Of a stretch of DNA of 10,683 bases, positions 5,644 to 10,683 are shown one piece after another (the first letter of the stretch is position 1; every line of letters starts with the position of its first letter). This DNA comes from UBA1227 sp963629305. GTDB taxonomy: Bacteria; Bacillota; Clostridia; Oscillospirales; Acutalibacteraceae. The translations under genes were made by a program, and so were the position numbers. The notes beneath the pieces were generated by a model. It was not told where the DNA came from, did not search any database, and was given only the letters and a program-made list of their open reading frames with translations. Where the stretch lies: assembly GCA_963629305.1 (NCBI GenBank), contig CAVGIJ010000033.1:1-10683 (forward strand). The letters are read 5' to 3'.

Positions 5644-6549
5644 GTGAAAAAATTAAAGTTCGATAAGCTTTCACCAAGCCCGCTTATTCTCATAATGGCA
5701 ATAGCGGTTTTGTTCGCTGTACCGGTTCGTATGTTCCAGTTTACAAGCTGTCTTGAAGCCTCTACGGGATTTTGGCTCGCAAAGGATTTTACCGTGTATA
5801 TCCTGTATATCCTCTGCGCAGCGGTAGTTGTCCTTTCATTTTTTATTTCCCTTTTCAGCGGAATTATGCCAAATCCGGAGTTTGAAGACGAAAAAGATAT
5901 ACCGCTCGGACTTCTCTCCGCCGTTTTTGCAATAACTCTCGCAGTGGACGGGGTACTCCAAATCAGCAAATTTCTTGAACTTTACGATGCATATTCGGCA
6001 GACGGAACTATGACTCTTCCGCGTTACATCCTGACCTCCGGAACATTTGCAGTGGGACTTCAGATTATAGGTGGGCTTTTCTCGGCATTTTACATCGCCT
6101 TTGTTGCGTATTCGTACTTTCTCGGAAACGGCACATTCAGAAAGCATAAGGTTCTTGCCGTTTGTCCGACGGTTTATGCCATGGCAAGACTTGCTTACCA
6201 CTTCATAGACCCTATAAGCTACAAAAACGTATCTCAGTTGTTCCTGCAAATCATCATGCTTATTTTCATGATTCTGTTTACATTTTCATTTGCGCGCATT
6301 GCATCCGGTGTAAACCCCGAAAAGAGCATGTGGCTTCTCTGGTTCTCCGGTATTTCCGGCGCATTCATGGCATACGTCGTGGCGCTTGCTCCGGTCATCC
6401 TCACTGTAACGGGCAAAGGCTACACACTGCCGACAAATTATCCGGTTCACTACTGTGACCTCGCCTTTGCGCTGTTTGCAACAGCCTTCCTGTTCACGGT
6501 TATGCCGAGAACCGTTTCAGATAAAGCCGGCTCCGGCAAAAAGGCCTAA
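5644..6549 (+). CDS. Uncharacterised polytopic membrane protein (301 aa)
   Basis: I do not recognise a named family. The protein has about eight hydrophobic segments, near residues 13-35, 49-74, 87-105, 129-160, 170-187, 197-221, 227-255 and 268-288. There is no cleavable signal peptide, the N-terminus is basic (MKKLKFDK) and the C-terminus is short and basic. Visible features are PVRMFQ (27-32) with CLEASTGFW shortly after, an acidic cytoplasmic-type loop EFEDEKD (79-85), and the late loop YPVHYCD (266-272). No transporter, protease or kinase motif is apparent. The start is GTG at 5644, with GGAGG 9 nt upstream. Only 3 nt separate it from holB, so it is almost certainly cotranscribed with holB and ricT. 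That context gives no clear function. Confidence 0.85.
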   Translation: MKKLKFDKLSPSPLILIMAIAVLFAVPVRMFQFTSCLEASTGFWLAKDFTVYILYILCAAVVVLSFFISLFSGIMPNPEFEDEKDIPLGLLSAVFAITLAVDGVLQISKFLELYDAYSADGTMTLPRYILTSGTFAVGLQIIGGLFSAFYIAFVAYSYFLGNGTFRKHKVLAVCPTVYAMARLAYHFIDPISYKNVSQLFLQIIMLIFMILFTFSFARIASGVNPEKSMWLLWFSGISGAFMAYVVALAPVILTVTGKGYTLPTNYPVHYCDLAFALFATAFLFTVMPRTVSDKAGSGKKA

Positions 6550-6552
6550 CCT

Positions 6553-7404
6553 ATGAACAGGGAACTTGATACTCTCATACAGAGCAAGCGCATTCCACAC
6601 GCGCTCGCACTCGACGGCGGCACATATGACTCCCGCCTTGCACTCGCGCGCACGGTCGCCGCTTCCCTTGTTTGCAGCGACGACACCGCGGCAGGACCGT
6701 GCAGACACTGCACTGCCTGCAACAAAATTTTTTCCGACATACACCCGGATGTTATAACGGTGCTTCCGGATAAAAAGAAAAAAACTCTCTCCGTCGACGT
6801 TATACGTGACATGAGAGAGGACGTTTCGGTTCTTCCGAATGAAAGCGAACATAAAGTTTACATCATTGCAAAGGCAGAACTTATGCAGGATTATGCGCAG
6901 AATGCTCTGCTGAAGATCCTTGAGGAGCCGCCGACATATGCAACATTCATACTGCTCTGCGACTCACATTCGACACTTCTCCCGACTGTACTTTCACGCG
7001 TTGCCGTGTTCTCGCTCGACGATGAAGAACCCGACCCTGAGCTTGAAGATAATAAAGCAGCGCTTGATATTGCAAAGCATATGGCTTTATTCATCGCCGA
7101 CGGGGATGAATTTGCCTTGATGACATGCGTTTCATTTTTTGAAAAAAATTATGAGCTTTTAAAACCCGCTCTTGAGAGACTCAGCCTGATTCTCCGTGAT
7201 GCACTTGTTCTTCTCTGCGGAGGCAAGACGTTGATAAGTTCAGCGGAAAGTGAAGCAAGAAAGCTTGCGTCGCTGCCGAGGAGTACATTGCTCAAAGCAG
7301 TATCGGGACTTGAGGAAATTCAGAAATCAATCAATATATACGGCAACAAAAATCTGATTTTGTGCCGCCTTTCATCAAAACTTATCGGAGGTAATAATGA
7401 CTGA
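6553..7404 (+). CDS. holB: DNA polymerase III delta-prime subunit, clamp loader, with degraded P-loop
   Basis: Delta-prime is the stator subunit of the clamp loader that places the sliding clamp on primed DNA. The N-terminal AAA+-like domain has a zinc module Cys41-x8-Cys50-x2-Cys53-x2-Cys56 followed by HPD (64-66). The family signature QNALLKILEEPP lies at 116-127. The sensor/arginine-finger SRC motif appears as LSRV (147-150), so Arg149 is kept while Cys is replaced by Val. The region expected to hold Walker A (GPxGxGKT) reads DGGTYDSRLALA (21-32), with no GKT, so ATP binding is probably lost; this is tolerable because delta-prime need not hydrolyse ATP. The length of 283 aa is slightly short. 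AAGG lies 8 nt before the ATG. The 3' end overlaps ricT by 8 nt, a neighbour pairing known in Firmicutes. Confidence 0.9.
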   Translation: MNRELDTLIQSKRIPHALALDGGTYDSRLALARTVAASLVCSDDTAAGPCRHCTACNKIFSDIHPDVITVLPDKKKKTLSVDVIRDMREDVSVLPNESEHKVYIIAKAELMQDYAQNALLKILEEPPTYATFILLCDSHSTLLPTVLSRVAVFSLDDEEPDPELEDNKAALDIAKHMALFIADGDEFALMTCVSFFEKNYELLKPALERLSLILRDALVLLCGGKTLISSAESEARKLASLPRSTLLKAVSGLEEIQKSINIYGNKNLILCRLSSKLIGGNND

Positions 7405-8266
7405 AGTAGTTGGTATAAGATTCAAAGAGGTCGGCAAGATATATTGCTTTGACCCCATAGGCATAAAGCTCTCTGAAGGTCAACGTGTAATAGTTGAGAC
7501 CGCAAGGGGTGTAGAGTGCGGAACAGTCGCTACGGCAAACCGCATGGTGGAGGATGACGAGATAGTCGCACCGCTGAAACCGATAATCCGCATCGCAACT
7601 GATAAGGACCTTAAAAAACTTGAAGAAAACAAGGAAAAAGAGAAAAAAGCACTTAAGATTTGTGAAGAAAAAATTGCAAAGCACAAGCTTGAAATGAAAC
7701 TCATAGATGTTGAATACACGTTTGACAACAGCAAAATCCTTTTCTACTTCACCGCAGACGGACGCGTTGATTTCCGCGAGCTTGTAAAGGATCTTGCAAG
7801 CGTGTTCAAGACAAGAATTGAACTTCGTCAAATAGGCGTACGCGACGAGGCAAAAATGCTCGGCGGGTTCGGAATCTGCGGCAGGCCTTTCTGCTGTCAC
7901 ACATACATGGGAGAATTCCAGCCGGTTTCCATAAAGATGGCAAAGGAACAGGGCCTGTCCCTTAATCCCACCAAAATTTCCGGTACATGCGGCAGACTTA
8001 TGTGCTGTCTTAAGTACGAGCAACCGGCATACGAGCACCTTATGAAAATAACTCCTAAAGCAGGTGCTCTTGTAGAGACAAAAGAGGGCAAGGGCGTTGT
8101 TACGGAGTCAAATCTCATAACGGGCATTATAAAGGTGAAGCTTGATAAAAATCCGGATGCCGCGCCGTCCACATACAACCGAAAACAGGTAAAGATACTC
8201 CGCGACGTCCGCACATCCGTTACAAAGGAAGAAATGGACGCACTTAAAGCTATCGAAGAAAACTGA
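7397..8266 (+). CDS. ricT: PSP1-domain protein RicT (YaaT), Fe-S cofactor of RNase Y
   Basis: In Bacillus subtilis, RicT (YaaT) forms the Fe-S-containing RicA-RicF-RicT complex, which directs RNase Y-dependent mRNA maturation and affects sporulation, competence and biofilm formation. The six cysteines of the PSP1 domain are all present: Cys161, Cys166, Cys167 in CGRPFCC and Cys198, Cys203, Cys204 in CGRLMCC. A charged, lysine/glutamate-rich helix at about 68-100 precedes them. The length is 289 aa, close to the family norm of about 270-290. ATG 7397 has GGAGG (7387-7391) 5 nt upstream, inside the end of holB, and overlaps holB by 8 nt, indicating translational coupling. RicA and RicF are not in the window. 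Family identity is strong; the RNase Y role here is by analogy. Confidence 0.94.
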   Translation: MTEVVGIRFKEVGKIYCFDPIGIKLSEGQRVIVETARGVECGTVATANRMVEDDEIVAPLKPIIRIATDKDLKKLEENKEKEKKALKICEEKIAKHKLEMKLIDVEYTFDNSKILFYFTADGRVDFRELVKDLASVFKTRIELRQIGVRDEAKMLGGFGICGRPFCCHTYMGEFQPVSIKMAKEQGLSLNPTKISGTCGRLMCCLKYEQPAYEHLMKITPKAGALVETKEGKGVVTESNLITGIIKVKLDKNPDAAPSTYNRKQVKILRDVRTSVTKEEMDALKAIEEN

Positions 8267-8282
8267 TGGCACATACACTCAA

Positions 8283-8311
8283 TTGACAAAGCATTACCAT
8301 TTAAATATAAT
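8283..8311 (+). promoter_or_regulatory. Perfect consensus sigma-A promoter before greA
   Basis: TTGACA (8283-8288), a 17-bp spacer and TATAAT (8306-8311) match the sigma-A consensus at every position. The start would be near 8318, leaving a leader of about 33 nt with GGAAGGA (8334-8340) before the greA ATG. No intrinsic terminator is visible in the 16 nt between the ricT stop and this promoter, so read-through from the upstream genes is also likely. Confidence 0.88.
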
Positions 8312-8350
8312 ACTATGAGTGCTTTTGGCACACGGAAGGAATGACAACAC

Positions 8351-8827
8351 ATGGCAGAAGAAATTTTACTTACCTCTGACGGTCTCAAGGAATTACAGGA
8401 TGAACTCGAACAGTTAAAGACCACCGGACGTAAAGATATTGCTGAAAAAATTAAAGTTGCTCTCTCATTCGGAGACTTATCGGAGAACTCCGAGTACGAC
8501 GAAGCAAAATCAGAGCAGGGCAAACTTGAATCACGTATCAATGAAATTGAGGCAATTCTCCAGAACTATAAGCTCATTGATGAAAGCGAGCTTTCATCAG
8601 ATGTTGTAAACAGAGCATCACGTGTCACAATAAAAGACATGAAGCTCAAAGAGGACTTCACATACCAGATTGTCGGACCTCAGCAGGCTGACCCTATAAA
8701 GGGAAGAATTTCCGATGAATCACCTGTAGGAAAGGCTCTCCTCGGTCACAAAAAAGGTGAGACCGTTGAAGTTGAGGCTCCTGCCGGAAAACTTAAATAT
8801 AAAATTATTGAAATTGAAAAGAAATAA
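8351..8827 (+). CDS. greA: Transcription elongation factor GreA
   Basis: GreA enters the secondary channel of RNA polymerase and stimulates cleavage of backtracked transcripts, rescuing stalled complexes. Residues 1-78 form the N-terminal antiparallel coiled coil. Its tip carries GDLSENSEYDEAK (41-53), including the acidic residues Asp42 and Glu45 that match the catalytic tip of E. coli GreA. Residues 85-158 form the FKBP-like C-terminal domain, with PIKGRISDESPVGKALLG (115-132) as a clear signature. The length of 158 aa is exactly typical. The start is ATG 8351, with AAGGA 10 nt upstream; an ATG at 8341 is out of frame. There is no terminator in the 34 nt before lysS, so greA and lysS are probably cotranscribed, a pairing also seen in other clostridia. 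Confidence 0.98.
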   Translation: MAEEILLTSDGLKELQDELEQLKTTGRKDIAEKIKVALSFGDLSENSEYDEAKSEQGKLESRINEIEAILQNYKLIDESELSSDVVNRASRVTIKDMKLKEDFTYQIVGPQQADPIKGRISDESPVGKALLGHKKGETVEVEAPAGKLKYKIIEIEKK

Positions 8828-8861
8828 TTATTTGTATTTAAGTTAAGGAGTGAAACCCCCG

Positions 8862-10683
8862 ATGGCAGAAAACAACACACCTGAGACAGCACTTACTCAG
8901 GAGGAGACAAATGAACAAAGACAGATAAGAATTGACAAGCTCAAGGCCTTACAGGAAGAGGGTCGTGATCCCTTCCAAGTTATGACCGCAGAGCAGACAC
9001 ATGAGTCCGTTCAGATAAAAGAAAATTTCGACGAGCTTGAGAACAAGGAAGTTTCCGTATGCGGAAGAATTATTGCACGCCGTATCATGGGTAAAGCAAG
9101 CTTTGTAACCATTCAGGACAAGCTCGGTCGCATACAGTCCTATGTTTCCATAAACGACGTAGGAGAGGATGCATACAAGGCGTTTAAAAAGCAATGGGAT
9201 ATCGGCGACATCATCGAAATAAAAGGTTTTGTATTTAAGACCAAGACGGAGGAGATTTCCGTTCATGCACAGCAGATACGCCTCCTCTCAAAATCACTTC
9301 TCCCTCTCCCTGAAAAATTCCACGGCCTCAAGGATGCGGATACCCGCTACAGACGCCGCTATGTTGACCTTATCGTCAATCCGGAAGTAAAGGACACCTT
9401 CATAAAGCGTTCTAAGATCATCCGGGCTGTAAGAAAGACCCTTGATGATATCGGATACATTGAAGTTGAGACACCTGTACTCAACACAATAGCAGGCGGT
9501 GCGTCCGCACGTCCGTTCATCACACATCACAATGCGCTCGACCTCGACATGTACATGAGAATTGCTACAGAGCTTCCGCTCAAGCGTCTCATCGTAGGCG
9601 GCATGGAGCGTGTTTATGAAATCGGACGTATCTTCCGTAATGAGGGTATGGACACAAAGCATAATCCGGAATTTACAACCATTGAATTCTATGAGGCATA
9701 CACAGACTACAACGGAATGATGGACAGAACTGAAGCTATCTTCCGCAATGCAGCCATTGCCGCAAACGGAACAACTGTTGTAAACTTCAAAGGCGTTGAG
9801 ATTGATCTCGGCAAACCGTTTGAAAGACTCACAATGGTTGACGCCGTAAAGAAATACGCAAACATTGACTTTGACGAGTTCCTTCTTGACAACGAAAAAG
9901 CTGTCGCACTCGCCAAAGAACACCACATAGAGGTTGAAAACGGAAAGGAAACTTGGGGCGACATCTTAACTCAGTTCTATGATGAGTATGTCGAGGCGAA
10001 CTTAACTCAGCCTACCTTTATCATGGATTACCCCGTAGAAGTTTCTCCGCTTACCAAGCGTAAACCGTCAAAGCCGTACCTTACCGAACGTTTTGAGCTT
10101 TTCATCTGCGGTACAGAGTATGCCAACGCATATTCAGAACTCAATGATCCGCTTGATCAGATGGAACGCTTCAAACATCAGCTCATGCTCCGTGACTGCG
10201 GAGACGATGAGGCAAATATGCTTGACGACGACTTTGTCACGGCACTTGAATACGGCATGCCTCCGACAGGCGGCTGCGGTATAGGAATCGACCGTCTTTG
10301 CATGCTTCTCACAGGAAATGAGAGCATTCGTGACGTTATCCTGTTTCCGACAATGAAACCCCTTGGAGACACGGGCTCAAAGGCAAACACAACCGTTGCT
10401 CCGAAAACACAAGAGTCAGTACCTGAAAAGATTGATTTTTCCAATGTAAAGATAGAGCCGCTCTTTGAAGACACGGTTGACTTTGAAACATTCTCAAAGT
10501 CGGATTTCCGTGCAGTAAAGGTTAAAGAGTGTGTGGCAGTACCGAAATCAAAGAAACTGTTACAGTTCACTCTTGATGACGGAACAGGGCGTGATAGAAC
10601 CATTTTAAGCGGTATCCATAGCTTTTATGAGCCGGAAGAGCTGGTCGGCAAGACCTGCATTGCAATCACCAATCTTCCGCCGC
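8862..10683 (+). CDS. lysS: Lysyl-tRNA synthetase (class II) fused to a C-terminal tRNA-binding domain, 3' end cut by window
   Basis: The enzyme charges tRNA-Lys with lysine. It reads open from ATG 8862 (AAGGAG 11 nt upstream) to the window end, giving 607 complete codons and no stop. Residues 64-142 form the OB-fold anticodon-binding domain. The class II core includes motif 2, FRNEG (258-262) with HNPEFTTIEFYEAY (267-280), and motif 3, GGCGIGIDR (470-478). The core closes with LFPTMKPLG near 494-502, where ordinary bacterial LysRS of about 500 aa ends. A linker (about 503-535) leads into a second domain: FETFSKSDFRAVKV (541-554), VPKSKKLLQF (560-569), ILSGIHSFYEPEELVGK (581-597) and TNLPP at the edge. 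This matches the Trbp111/EMAPII-type tRNA-binding OB fold usually found at the end of MetRS. Probably 35-50 residues are missing on the right. Confidence 0.96.
   Translation, partial: MAENNTPETALTQEETNEQRQIRIDKLKALQEEGRDPFQVMTAEQTHESVQIKENFDELENKEVSVCGRIIARRIMGKASFVTIQDKLGRIQSYVSINDVGEDAYKAFKKQWDIGDIIEIKGFVFKTKTEEISVHAQQIRLLSKSLLPLPEKFHGLKDADTRYRRRYVDLIVNPEVKDTFIKRSKIIRAVRKTLDDIGYIEVETPVLNTIAGGASARPFITHHNALDLDMYMRIATELPLKRLIVGGMERVYEIGRIFRNEGMDTKHNPEFTTIEFYEAYTDYNGMMDRTEAIFRNAAIAANGTTVVNFKGVEIDLGKPFERLTMVDAVKKYANIDFDEFLLDNEKAVALAKEHHIEVENGKETWGDILTQFYDEYVEANLTQPTFIMDYPVEVSPLTKRKPSKPYLTERFELFICGTEYANAYSELNDPLDQMERFKHQLMLRDCGDDEANMLDDDFVTALEYGMPPTGGCGIGIDRLCMLLTGNESIRDVILFPTMKPLGDTGSKANTTVAPKTQESVPEKIDFSNVKIEPLFEDTVDFETFSKSDFRAVKVKECVAVPKSKKLLQFTLDDGTGRDRTILSGIHSFYEPEELVGKTCIAITNLPP

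Noticed and set aside
7382..8038. 218-aa minus-strand reading frame opposite ricT
   Set aside because: It is antisense to a clearly conserved gene, has no ribosome binding site or family motif, and its composition (Cys, Phe and Leu rich) is typical of reverse-frame translation.
7897..8541. 214-aa minus-strand reading frame spanning ricT, the greA promoter and the greA start
   Set aside because: It crosses a perfect consensus promoter and two conserved genes; serine-rich shadow translation.
9294..9926. 210-aa minus-strand reading frame opposite lysS
   Set aside because: It lies entirely within the conserved LysRS catalytic core on the opposite strand and shows no independent signal.
1..10683. 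Prophage, insertion sequence, CRISPR array, toxin-antitoxin or defence island
   Set aside because: No integrase, transposase, terminal repeats, regularly spaced repeats, or paired small toxin-like genes were found; all genes look like conserved chromosomal functions.

Overview
The window looks like chromosomal DNA from an anaerobic Gram-positive clostridium, probably of the Ruminococcus/Oscillospiraceae type. The clues are an oxygen-sensitive class III ribonucleotide reductase as the nucleotide-reduction system, a RicT (YaaT) PSP1 protein beside holB, a greA-lysS pair, strong GGAGG-type ribosome binding sites and consensus sigma-A promoters. Base composition is moderate by eye. No phage, IS, CRISPR, tRNA or rRNA signal was seen. 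The taxonomic call is inference from gene content.

Left part (1-2219, minus strand). A 633-residue membrane-anchored nucleotide-sugar 4,6-dehydratase of the WbpM/PglF/CapD type, for surface polysaccharide or glycan synthesis, has a candidate promoter at 2113-2142. A perfect 12-bp hairpin lies in its presumed leader. Another minus-strand gene probably starts at the left edge (ATG at 3-1 behind an AGGAG).

Middle (2220-5292, minus strand). A three-gene nrd operon reads large NrdD (771 aa), then a 55-aa protein, then NrdG, the radical-SAM activase. The 55-aa protein carries the glycyl-radical segment (RITGYLVG, then FNDAK and DRVKH) that normally forms the C-terminus of NrdD. The large NrdD instead ends in a different tail with only a degenerate KGY. 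This looks like a naturally split class III ribonucleotide reductase and is the most interesting item here. The operon has a sigma-A promoter (TTGACG-17-TATAAT) with two NrdR-type boxes 32 bp apart, one over the -10 and one just downstream.

Right part (5293-10683, plus strand). A divergent 350-bp spacer leads into a tight cluster: an uncharacterised eight-helix membrane protein, holB (DNA polymerase III delta-prime with a degraded P-loop) and ricT. A perfect consensus promoter (TTGACA-17-TATAAT) then drives greA, followed 34 bp later by lysS, which runs off the right edge. This lysyl-tRNA synthetase carries a C-terminal Trbp111/EMAPII-type tRNA-binding domain, an unusual fusion. Together the right-hand genes cover replication-clamp loading, RNA processing, transcript elongation and tRNA charging. 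They show no functional link to the nrd operon beyond proximity.
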